DNA of 64,000 nucleotides, taken from NCBI GenBank assembly GCA_945897785.1, contig CAMDGD010000003.1, positions 23,045 to 87,044 of the forward strand. The letters run 5' to 3'. The stretch is from Paludibacter jiangxiensis. GTDB taxonomy: Bacteria; Bacteroidota; Bacteroidia; Bacteroidales; Paludibacteraceae. Below, one piece after another: positions 35,479 through 43,089 of this stretch. Below the pieces are notes generated by a model. That model ran no database searches. It saw nothing but the letters and a program-made list of their open reading frames with translations, and was not told where the DNA came from. Positions within the stretch are counted from its first letter, which is position 1. Every line of letters begins with the position of its first letter. Made by a program: the position numbers and the translations under genes.

Positions 35479-36903
35479 ATGGGAAATCCAAAAGGTTTTT
35501 TAACTATAGAAAAAAAAGAAGCTGGTTACCGTCCTATTCATGAACGGATAGCCGACTTTGGAGAAGTGGAACAAACATTGAACTCAGAAGATAGAAAACT
35601 ACAAGCCGCTCGTTGTATGGACTGTGGTGTTCCCTTCTGTCATTGGGCTTGTCCTGTAAGTAATAAAATGCCTGAATGGCAAGATTTATTATTCAAAGGG
35701 AAATGGAAAGAGGCCGTTGATTGTTTACAATCAACAAACGATTTTCCTGAGTTTACCGGTCGCATATGTCCTGCTCCATGCGAGAAAGCTTGCGTATTGA
35801 ATCTTGATGACAATAGCGTAACCATTCGCGAAAACGAAGCAGCCATTATTGAACATGCATTTGAACATGGTTACATAAAACCAACCCCGCCAAAAACCCG
35901 CAATGGTAAAACTGTTGCTGTTATTGGTAGCGGCCCTGCTGGTTTGGCTGCAGCAAATCAATTAAATAAAAAGGGATATACCGTAACCCTATTCGAGAAA
36001 GAAAATGCATTGGGAGGTTTACTTCGCTATGGTATCCCTGATTTTAAATTAAACAAATCAGTAATTGATCGTCGATTAGAAATATTTAAAGCAGAAGGTA
36101 TCGAATTCAAAACAAACACCGAAGTAGGAAAAGATATTCGTGGGGCTGAAATTTTAAATAAATTCGATGCTGTTCTTATTGCTATTGGAGCTCAAGTTCC
36201 ACGCGATTTACCTATAGAAGGACGCCAAATAGCCGGAATTCATTTTGCTATGGATTTTTTAACCCAACAGAACCAGTTAAATCGTGGTGAAGAAATAACC
36301 GAAGAAACAAAAATTTCAGCTAAAGGAAAAAATGTATTAGTTATTGGAGGAGGAGATACAGGATCTGATTGTGTGGGAACTTCTATTCGACAAGGTGCTA
36401 ATAGTGTAACACAAATAGAAATACTCCCAAAACCTCCCGAAGGCAAAAATGATGAAACCCCTTGGCCCTACTGGCCAAATACGTTACGAACTTCTAGTTC
36501 TCATAAAGAAGGATGTAATCGTCGCTGGAGCATGGCTACAAAGAAATTCATTGCAAACAAAGACGGAAAACTATCGGGAGTTGAGGTAGTTGAAGTTGCT
36601 TGGGAAAAAGATAAAACCGGTCAATTTAAAATGAAAGAGGTAGGTAAACCCGAAATTATAAAAGCAGAATTAGTTACCTTGGCAATGGGCTTTATTAACC
36701 CTATTCATGACGGATTAGTAAACGAATTAGGATTAGAAAAAGATGCTCGTGGAAATGTAAAAATTGACCCAAAAACTTTTCAGACTTCAGTTGCAAAAGT
36801 TTTTGCTGCCGGTGATGCTGCCACAGGAGCAAGTTTAGTTGTACGCGCCATCGATTCGGGCAGAAACGCATCGACTCAAATTGATACATTTTTAACTAAA
36901 TAA
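35479..36903 (+). CDS. gltD: Glutamate synthase, small subunit
   Basis: 474 aa. N-terminal cysteine clusters (CMDCGVPFCHWACP; CPAPCEKAC) bind the two 4Fe-4S centres. An FAD-binding motif (VIGSGPAGLAAA, about 149-160) and an NAD(P)H-binding motif (VIGGGDTGSDCVG) follow. It passes electrons from NAD(P)H to GltB. It is the second gene of the gltBD operon and ends in a bidirectional terminator. Confidence 0.96.
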   Translation: MGNPKGFLTIEKKEAGYRPIHERIADFGEVEQTLNSEDRKLQAARCMDCGVPFCHWACPVSNKMPEWQDLLFKGKWKEAVDCLQSTNDFPEFTGRICPAPCEKACVLNLDDNSVTIRENEAAIIEHAFEHGYIKPTPPKTRNGKTVAVIGSGPAGLAAANQLNKKGYTVTLFEKENALGGLLRYGIPDFKLNKSVIDRRLEIFKAEGIEFKTNTEVGKDIRGAEILNKFDAVLIAIGAQVPRDLPIEGRQIAGIHFAMDFLTQQNQLNRGEEITEETKISAKGKNVLVIGGGDTGSDCVGTSIRQGANSVTQIEILPKPPEGKNDETPWPYWPNTLRTSSSHKEGCNRRWSMATKKFIANKDGKLSGVEVVEVAWEKDKTGQFKMKEVGKPEIIKAELVTLAMGFINPIHDGLVNELGLEKDARGNVKIDPKTFQTSVAKVFAAGDAATGASLVVRAIDSGRNASTQIDTFLTK

Positions 36904-36919
36904 ATAACAGAGTCCTATT

Positions 36920-36962
36920 AAAAAAGGGGTTCTCCAATAAATTATTGGAAAACCCCTTTTTT
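36920..36962. terminator. Bidirectional terminator between gltD and the HAD-IIA gene
   Basis: AAAAGGGGTT and TCCAATAA pair with TTATTGGA and AACCCCTTTT, with a small bulge and A/T runs on both sides. Confidence 0.88.
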
Positions 36963-36989
36963 AGTACTGTTAAAAAACTCTTACCTCCT

Positions 36990-37835
36990 TTATGTCATTA
37001 CTGATTCACAAATAAAATCAGGAATAATTCCACTTGCTGCAATATTCAATTCCACCTTTCTAGCTTGCACATTACCAGACAAAACCAAACAAGTATCAAT
37101 ACCAAATTTATTTCCACCAATGATGTCTGTTTTTAATGTGTCACCAACCATCAATATCTCTCGTTTTGTAACCGTATTCTTGCTGAGAATATAATTATAT
37201 GCAAAATTGAACATCTGAGAATCTGGCTTACCAAAACGCATAAAAGTTTTCTTTACCATTTTCTCTACCAACTGAGCTATACCTCCTATAGCAATACTAA
37301 CATCTTCTTTATTAACAGGATAAGTAGCATCCAAGTTAGCAACAATAACAGGTACACTTTTTTTTCGCAACAAATTTACCGTTTTCGAAAGGTCCTTATT
37401 CCAATCAAAACCCTCGTCATCCAAAAACACTAAAGAACTTACATCATCAATATTATCTAAATCTAAATCAGAGATTGAAATCGTATTTAAACCAATAGAC
37501 GCTACATAATGCGCCGATTGTTCCGTTCCAAGATATACTACAGTGCCTGCATTGACTTTATTCGCAATATAATCCATGGCAATCATTCCCGAAGAAATTA
37601 TTTTATCCTTAGTAATTTCAGGAACACCTCTACTAAGAAAGCTATCGGCAAGCAACTGAGGACTACGAGACGCATCGTTAGTTAAAATATAATAATCTAT
37701 ACCATCTTGTTCTAAAGATTGTAACATCTCTCTTACCCCAGAATATATTCCTTTGTAATTGCGAAGCACTCCATACGAATCGAAAAAAATAACCTTATAT
37801 TTTCTCGAAAGCTCTTTGAATAAACAAATGTCCAT
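36990..37835 (-). CDS. HAD-IIA (NagD-like) hydrolase with altered motif I
   Basis: 281 aa. The C2-capped HAD architecture is clear: VIFFDSYGVLRNYKGIYSG at the N-terminus, YYILTNDASRS as motif II, FGKPDSQMFNFAYN with the motif III Lys, and ILMVGDTLKTDIIGG as motif IV. Motif I reads D19-S-Y21, so the second Asp (general acid/base) is replaced by Tyr, as in a HAD-IIA subgroup that has W or F there. Activity may be weak or specialised. It is last of three leftward genes with the C26 hydrolase and the aminotransferase, suggesting a shared pathway. Confidence 0.8.
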   Translation of the reverse strand: MDICLFKELSRKYKVIFFDSYGVLRNYKGIYSGVREMLQSLEQDGIDYYILTNDASRSPQLLADSFLSRGVPEITKDKIISSGMIAMDYIANKVNAGTVVYLGTEQSAHYVASIGLNTISISDLDLDNIDDVSSLVFLDDEGFDWNKDLSKTVNLLRKKSVPVIVANLDATYPVNKEDVSIAIGGIAQLVEKMVKKTFMRFGKPDSQMFNFAYNYILSKNTVTKREILMVGDTLKTDIIGGNKFGIDTCLVLSGNVQARKVELNIAASGIIPDFICESVMT

Positions 37836-37885
37836 TTTAAAAAAAATAAATAGTTAATAAACTAAAATAAAGATACTTACAAACT

Positions 37886-38599
37886 TCATTTACAAATTGC
37901 ATTACCAAATGCTTCAAAAACTTTATAATTACCAACATGCTCATCCAACATTCGTTCTGGATGAAACTGCAAACCAAATACAAATTTTTTATTTGGATTA
38001 TAAATTGCCTCTATTAATCCATCATCAGCCACAGCCATAGGTTTAAGATTATTACCTAACACCTTAATACCTTGATGGTGATAACTGTTTACTGTTAAAC
38101 TTGACTTCCCATACCAAACAGACAAGGGTGTATTCTCTATAATGGATATAACATGTCGATGCGCATCGTAGTTTTGATAATCAAGATGCACTACTTTTCC
38201 TTCATTAGCTTCGTGTACATCTTTGTAAATCGTTCCTCCGTGTAATGAATTTATCAATTGCATACCACGACAAAAGCCTAAAACAGCTTTATTGTTCTCT
38301 AAAGCATCTTGTAAACAAGCAACTTCTATCTCATCTTTTAAAGCATCATACTCGTCTAATAAATCAGTATTATAGTTTTCTCCATAATACATTGGATCAA
38401 TATCTCCCCCCTCCATCATCAATAAGCCGTCATACTCTTTTAAATATTCATCCAATATTGTTTTAGTAGCCTCTGCTATCGGAACAATAATTGGCATTAT
38501 TTGCTGCTTAGCCAGCAGTTCTAAATAAATTTCAGACACCCAGTTAATTGGTTTGTTTTTCCGCAATAATCTACGTGAAACAATAAGCACTTTTTTCAT
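37886..38599 (-). CDS. Gamma-glutamyl hydrolase-type class I amidotransferase (peptidase C26)
   Basis: 237 aa. The nucleophile Cys110 lies in VLGFCRGMQLINSLHGG, and LQFHPERM near the C-terminus provides the His-Glu pair. MMEGGDIDPMYYGE is the substrate-side motif of the PuuD/C26 group. These enzymes hydrolyse gamma-glutamyl amides or act as glutaminases. Together with the neighbouring aminotransferase, HAD-IIA hydrolase and glutamine synthetase it suggests a gamma-glutamyl intermediate, but the substrate is unknown. Confidence 0.82.
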   Translation of the reverse strand: MKKVLIVSRRLLRKNKPINWVSEIYLELLAKQQIMPIIVPIAEATKTILDEYLKEYDGLLMMEGGDIDPMYYGENYNTDLLDEYDALKDEIEVACLQDALENNKAVLGFCRGMQLINSLHGGTIYKDVHEANEGKVVHLDYQNYDAHRHVISIIENTPLSVWYGKSSLTVNSYHHQGIKVLGNNLKPMAVADDGLIEAIYNPNKKFVFGLQFHPERMLDEHVGNYKVFEAFGNAICK

Positions 38600-38718
38600 C
38601 TGATAATATATATATATATTTATTTGCTCACAACTAATTCGGCAAGACTCACCAATAACTATGCTTGGCTTGCTTCATTTACTATGAATAGAAAAAAGTT
38701 GAAAGCCCAGCACCTTTT

Positions 38719-39843
38719 TTACATATTCATTTTACTAATATCTTTCAATGCGTTAACCAATAATTTATCTTTTATCTTGCCCTGCGAAGCCACACGAATA
38801 TGAAATTGATCCATACCAACCTTATTTGTACAATCGCGAACATAAGCCCCATACTTCTCTAATAAGATATATTGAAGCTTTTCGGCAGTTAATCCACACA
38901 ACGTTTTTATCAGAAAAAAATTAGTACCCGATTTATACACATAAAAACCCGGAATATCCTTTAATTTTGCATACAAAATCTCTACATCTCTAATCACCTT
39001 CATCCTTGCCTTATGATAATTTGCATCCGTTTTATGCAACTGAGTTAGGAAGTATTCTGCTACAGAATTAATATTCCAGATAGGAATAAATTGCTTCAAT
39101 TGATCTATAAATAAACTGTTTGACGAACAACAGTATCCCAAACGAAGACCGGGAACTCCACAATGCTTACTCATGCTTCTAACAATTATCAAGTTAGAAA
39201 AGTCATTTATATGAGGTAATAAACTTGGTATCTCCTTGCCTGCAAAATCTATAAAAGACTCATCAACAACAACCATTTTAAGATGTTTCATTGTATGTAG
39301 AAAAGCAAGCATTTCATCAAGACTCTTTAACTCTCCCGTTGGATTTCCAGGATTGATAATTAGCGCAGCACTTATTTGCTGTTCATTTATCCAAGCTGCA
39401 TAATGGTCTAAATCGAGCCTGTAATTATCGTCAGGAGGCAATTGATAAAGTTTTACTGTTTTATGCTCCCGTAGCTTCTCTAAGTATTCACTAAAGGTTG
39501 GCACCGGAATAGCAATATCATCAACAAAATGGCTATTAATAACGGTTATTAATTCGGTAGCGCCATTCCCAATAATCAAGCTTTCTGGTGGCACATGCAA
39601 TACTGCAGCTAAGTGATTTTTTGAAATCATCGGATTACTAGACGGATACGACTTTATTAATACAGGCAGCTTTTCCTGTAATTTTTTTATAAGCCGCTTA
39701 TCCGGATAATACGGATTTGCAATAAAGCAAAAATCAATCACCTTATCAACCAACCCTTCTCCATACATATCTGCCAACGAAGGAGAATGGGAGGTTTCGT
39801 AAAAAAGATTTTTTTTTATTTTCAAGGTTTTATGTGGCAACAT
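38719..39843 (-). CDS. Class I/II aminotransferase-fold PLP enzyme (CobD/HisC-like)
   Basis: 374 aa. Fold type I PLP motifs are visible: LIIGNGATELI, INPGNPTGELKSL, the Asp of VVVDESFIDF, and the PLP lysine block RSMSKHCGVPGLRLGY. FCFIANPYYPDKRL near the N-terminus is closer to CobD-type (threonine-phosphate decarboxylase) than to true HisC proteins, and no his genes are nearby. Either amino transfer or decarboxylation of a phosphorylated amino acid is possible. It heads the three-gene group ending in the HAD-IIA hydrolase. Confidence 0.72.
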   Translation of the reverse strand: MLPHKTLKIKKNLFYETSHSPSLADMYGEGLVDKVIDFCFIANPYYPDKRLIKKLQEKLPVLIKSYPSSNPMISKNHLAAVLHVPPESLIIGNGATELITVINSHFVDDIAIPVPTFSEYLEKLREHKTVKLYQLPPDDNYRLDLDHYAAWINEQQISAALIINPGNPTGELKSLDEMLAFLHTMKHLKMVVVDESFIDFAGKEIPSLLPHINDFSNLIIVRSMSKHCGVPGLRLGYCCSSNSLFIDQLKQFIPIWNINSVAEYFLTQLHKTDANYHKARMKVIRDVEILYAKLKDIPGFYVYKSGTNFFLIKTLCGLTAEKLQYILLEKYGAYVRDCTNKVGMDQFHIRVASQGKIKDKLLVNALKDISKMNM

Positions 39844-39944
39844 GGATTAGAAAATAATTTGTGTGAAGGTAGTAAATGGAAGGGAAAAGACAAAATATTT
39901 TGCTTATAGTCAACCAGTGTAATTTACGATATCGACGAACAAAC

Positions 39945-39979
39945 AAAAAACCCTCAACTAATAAGTTAAGGGTTTTTTT
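39945..39979 (-). terminator. Terminator after the glutamine synthetase gene
   Basis: AACCCT..AACT pairs with AGTT..AGGGTT with one mismatch. The stem is flanked by A and T runs and lies 19 bp beyond the stop codon at 39998. Confidence 0.85.
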
Positions 39980-39997
39980 ATCTTAAAAAATCAAGAA

Positions 39998-41017
39998 CTA
40001 TACTTGTCCTGATTTTTTAGTTGTTTTTACAATAACAGCTCCAATTTGATAAGGACAACCATTAGACGCTGGACGACGATCTTCCAAACGACCTTTCCAT
40101 CCATCTTCTACAGTACCTACAGGAATACGGATAGAAGCACCACGGTCAGACACACCCCATGAAAAGTCATGGATTGATGCTGTTTCGTGTTTACCAGTTA
40201 ATCGTTGTTCGTTGTATGCACCATAAACAGACATATGTTCGCTTACATGTTTGCCAAATTCTTCGCAAATAGCATCAAACACTTTCTTATCTCCACTATT
40301 TCTCATTTTACTATTAGAGAAATTTGCGTGCATTCCAGAACCATTCCAATCTGTATCTCCAAGAGGTTTTGGATGCCATTCTACATAAACGCCGTATTTT
40401 TCACAAGTTCTTTCTAACAAGAAACGAGACACCCATATTTCGTCACCGCCCAATTTTGCTCCTTTAGAAAAAATCTGATACTCCCATTGACCGGTAGCTA
40501 CTTCTGCATTAATACCTTCAATATTTAACCCCGCCTCTAAACAAAGATCAAAATGCTCTTCAACAATTTCTCTTCCAAAAGCATTACGAGCTCCTACCGA
40601 ACAATAGTAAGGCCCTTGTGGACGATCAGGGAAACCACCTTTTGGAAAACCTAAAGGCATTCTTGTTTCTATATCATATAAAAAGTACTCTTGTTCGTAT
40701 CCAAACCAGAAGTCATTATCATCATCATCAATTGTTGCACGATGATTAGTAACATGTGCTGTTCCATCTGGATTTAAAACTTCAGTCATAACTAAATATG
40801 CATCTTTGCGATCAGGATCAGGACAAATAAAAACAGGTTTTAACAACAAGTCAGAAGACCCACCTTTAGCCTGATTAGTAGAAGATCCATCAAAAGACCA
40901 CATCGGACAATCTTCTAATTTTCCACTAAAATTTTCTTTGATACGAGTTTTGCTTCTTAAACCTTGAGTTGGCTCACTACCGTCGAGCCAGATGTACTCT
41001 AATTTTGTTTTGCTCAT
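39998..41017 (-). CDS. glnA: Glutamine synthetase, type II-like (eukaryote-like)
   Basis: 339 aa, much shorter than GSI (about 470) or GSIII (about 700). WSFDGSSTNQAKGGSSDL, FGYEQEYFLYD, NGSGMHANFSNSKM, KHETASIHDFSWGVSDRGASIRIP and EDRRPASNGCPY are the conserved blocks of the GSII family. GSII has no adenylylation-site loop, so control is probably transcriptional. A two-box promoter lies upstream and a terminator downstream. With gltBD it completes the GS-GOGAT cycle within the window. Confidence 0.9.
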   Translation of the reverse strand: MSKTKLEYIWLDGSEPTQGLRSKTRIKENFSGKLEDCPMWSFDGSSTNQAKGGSSDLLLKPVFICPDPDRKDAYLVMTEVLNPDGTAHVTNHRATIDDDDNDFWFGYEQEYFLYDIETRMPLGFPKGGFPDRPQGPYYCSVGARNAFGREIVEEHFDLCLEAGLNIEGINAEVATGQWEYQIFSKGAKLGGDEIWVSRFLLERTCEKYGVYVEWHPKPLGDTDWNGSGMHANFSNSKMRNSGDKKVFDAICEEFGKHVSEHMSVYGAYNEQRLTGKHETASIHDFSWGVSDRGASIRIPVGTVEDGWKGRLEDRRPASNGCPYQIGAVIVKTTKKSGQV

Positions 41018-41331
41018 AATAAATTAAGAATAATTATTTTAACATGAATAATATTGTTTCTATTTTGTAAGTGCAAATATCTGAAATAAAATACAATTTG
41101 TCAAGAAAATATGAAAATAAATTATATTTTGCACATAATTATAGCATTTACAGTTACATTTAAACACATATATAATAATTATTAGTGAATTATGGTAGTT
41201 TTTTTAAGCTTTCGCTATCTATTTGTCACAGCATATTTAATATAAATAAACAAAAAACATGAAAATAAGCACTTTTCCTATGCATTTTCTCTTTTTTAAC
41301 ACATTTACTAGACAATTTGTTCTAAATAATA
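41018..41331. other. Spacer between glnA and the APH-like gene
   Basis: About 310 bp, AT-rich. The glnA promoter lies at 41074-41104. The rest shows no gene; a 60-codon plus-strand frame starting at 41259 overlaps the 3' end of the APH-like gene and is not convincing. Confidence 0.55.
41074..41104 (-). promoter_or_regulatory. Promoter of glnA
   Basis: Leftward reading gives TTG (within TTGACA, 41104-41102), a 20-nt spacer and GATATTTG (41081-41074), one mismatch from TAnnTTTG. The start codon is 57 bp downstream. Confidence 0.6.
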
Positions 41332-42381
41332 TCACAAACCTAACAAAAGCAGCATACTTTCCCCGTCAAAATCCTTATCTAAATTTGGCAAATGACTTAC
41401 AAAAGCCTCCTGTTGAAGATTATCACAAATTGACTTGGTAAAAAAATATCGACCATTGCTAATCACATAATTTAAAATAAAAAATCGATACGCTTCTTTA
41501 ATAAACAACACCTCATTACGAGTTAAGGGAAACACTTTATGATACTCCTTTAAAAAACACATAAAACGAGGTTCATTTAACTGAGAAAAAGTATAAGAAA
41601 AGTCCGTTTTATCTCCAATAAACGAACACACCCGACTAAAAGAATAAAAATCTAACACACGAGAACTCATACGAAACCAATCATAATCCCAACGAGAAAA
41701 GAAACTATTGTTTTCACGCACAGAAAAATTTCCGATATTCCAATCTACAAAAACAGGAATTTTGGTAAACTCACCATACCCAAGATTGGTTGCATTTTCA
41801 ATAAACTTATAACAATGCTCTTTAATCAAGACATTATACCCTTTTAGCCATTGGTTAGTCTCGGGGTTTTCTAAACGACGCAATAATTTATGAATATCAT
41901 TAAAAAGATTTTTTGAAGACTGCGGTAAAACAGGTGTCATCTCGTCACATATCTTATGAAACCTAGCCAGTTCCCGACCCAAAACAGTAATCTGTTCATC
42001 GGAAATTTTTTTAGGAAGGAGATTTTTAACACGAACAGCCCGGTAAAAAACCATCCATACATCAAGGTATTCATCTTCATGACGATATAAATACAATTGA
42101 TTCCCTTTTACTAGAGAACTAGAAAGAAAATGATCATATGGTCGTTCTAAGTTATTGGCCAACACATTTATTATCTGATGGTCTTCTTTAAAATTCTCAA
42201 ATTTTCCAAAATTTGAAACCTTAACAAATACAAACGACTTATCAATAAATGTAATACGAAACACTTTATTGGTAGAAACATTAACACTAAGATCTTCAAT
42301 TTTACGAATTTTCCGCTTAGGATTATAGTCGCACCACCCTCTCTCAATAATAGGAAGTAAATCTACATTCAATTTATTCAT
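41332..42381 (-). CDS. APH/choline-kinase-like phosphotransferase family protein
   Basis: 349 aa. The protein-kinase-like APH fold is suggested by a strand with Lys (VFVKV, Lys54), the helix GRELARFHKICDEM before the active site, FVDWNIGNFSV (Asp213, Asn218) in place of the usual HGDxxxxN loop, and RWDYDWFR (Asp232, Asp234) as the metal-binding motif. The catalytic His is missing but the catalytic Asp is kept. A small-molecule kinase (amino alcohol, sugar or similar) is plausible. It may belong with the PLP enzyme and HAD-IIA hydrolase genes downstream. No aminoglycoside resistance should be assumed. Confidence 0.6.
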   Translation of the reverse strand: MNKLNVDLLPIIERGWCDYNPKRKIRKIEDLSVNVSTNKVFRITFIDKSFVFVKVSNFGKFENFKEDHQIINVLANNLERPYDHFLSSSLVKGNQLYLYRHEDEYLDVWMVFYRAVRVKNLLPKKISDEQITVLGRELARFHKICDEMTPVLPQSSKNLFNDIHKLLRRLENPETNQWLKGYNVLIKEHCYKFIENATNLGYGEFTKIPVFVDWNIGNFSVRENNSFFSRWDYDWFRMSSRVLDFYSFSRVCSFIGDKTDFSYTFSQLNEPRFMCFLKEYHKVFPLTRNEVLFIKEAYRFFILNYVISNGRYFFTKSICDNLQQEAFVSHLPNLDKDFDGESMLLLLGL

Positions 42382-42477
42382 ACAACTAGTTACTCTTTGA
42401 TTGTTTTTTGTGTAATTTTGTCATAACTTTAAGCACATTCCTTTCATTTACAACAAATTGAACATTCAATTTTCATT

Positions 42478-42485
42478 CAAATATA
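42478..42485 (-). promoter_or_regulatory. -7 box for the APH-like gene
   Basis: Leftward reading TATATTTG (exact TAnnTTTG) lies about 97 bp before the start at 42381. No -33 TTG is evident. Confidence 0.45.
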
Positions 42486-42557
42486 AAGGTTTTTTGATTA
42501 CCTACATATGGTTTTATAAGAAAAACCTGAGATAACACTTTCTTTCATCGAAAAAAG

Positions 42558-42661
42558 GACTTTACTCTAATAAGCCTATTAAGGGAAGTTAGCAAGACCT
42601 TGCGATTTTTCAGCATCCCTCCTTCTGGCAGTTAAGATGATTAAAAGCTATTAGTAAAGTC
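42558..42661. ncRNA. Long inverted-repeat element, possible structured RNA
   Basis: GACTTTA (42558-42564) pairs with TAAAGTC (42655-42661), then CTAAT (42567-42571) with ATTAG (42650-42654) and AGC (42573-42575) with GCT (42647-42649). Inside are GCAAG/CTTGC and AGGGA/TCCCT pairs. T runs follow the stem on both strands (six T leftward of 42558; six T at 42667-42672), so either strand could be the transcript. It lies in the 314-bp gap between the divergent APH-like and DUF3781-like genes. It matches no RNA family I can recall. Confidence 0.45.
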
Positions 42662-42695
42662 TTGAGTTTTTTAAAAAAATGAGGATTAGCTAAAA

Positions 42696-42956
42696 ATGAA
42701 CAACCTAAAAAAAGAAATTTTAAATACCATTTGCTACACTAAACTGGTGTATAGCAGGATTAACAAAAAGCTAAATACAGAGCTTTCCAACGACGAGATT
42801 GAAAAAATGATTTATAACATTATTAAGGAAACCGATGAATTACAGTTTCACAAAGCGGGAAAGAATGTATATGTAAAAAATCAAGAACGAAATATTGAAA
42901 TTACTATAAATATGAACACATTTAGGGTTATTACAGTAGATAACTTAACTAAATAG
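42696..42956 (+). CDS. Small DUF3781-like protein
   Basis: 86 aa. TKLVYSRINKKLNTELSNDEIEKMIYNIIKE, followed by KAGKNVYVKNQERNIEITINMNTFRVITVDNLTK, fits the DUF3781 pattern (a helical N-terminus with a conserved GKNxYV...I.IN..T(F/Y).IIT end). The function is unknown. No signal peptide or membrane segment. It stands alone, convergent with asnB, and follows the inverted-repeat element by 35 bp. Confidence 0.5.
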   Translation: MNNLKKEILNTICYTKLVYSRINKKLNTELSNDEIEKMIYNIIKETDELQFHKAGKNVYVKNQERNIEITINMNTFRVITVDNLTK

Positions 42957-43003
42957 AAACAGATAATATTTAAAAAAAAGAAAACGATATTGAAATAAAG
43001 AAA

Positions 43004-43055
43004 AAAGTCGAAAGTAAATGCCCGCAAGCTATGCGGAACAAAAACTTTCGACTTT
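43004..43055 (-). terminator. Terminator of asnB
   Basis: A 12-bp perfect stem (43004-43015 with 43044-43055) encloses a 28-nt loop that has its own CCGC/GCGG hairpin. Reading leftward it runs into six T. Confidence 0.75.
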
Positions 43056-43089
43056 ATATATCTACAGTAAGACTTCTGCTTTCTAGCCT

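Noticed and set aside
38719..39843. The PLP enzyme considered as histidinol-phosphate aminotransferase HisC.
   Set aside because: No his genes are nearby and the N-terminal motif is closer to CobD-type enzymes; left as CobD/HisC-like.
41259..41441. A 60-codon plus-strand frame between glnA and the APH-like gene.
   Set aside because: It overlaps the 3' end of the APH-like coding sequence on the other strand and shows no family features.
41332..42381. The APH-like protein considered as an aminoglycoside resistance gene.
   Set aside because: It lacks the usual HGD motif and sits with metabolic genes; no resistance context is present.
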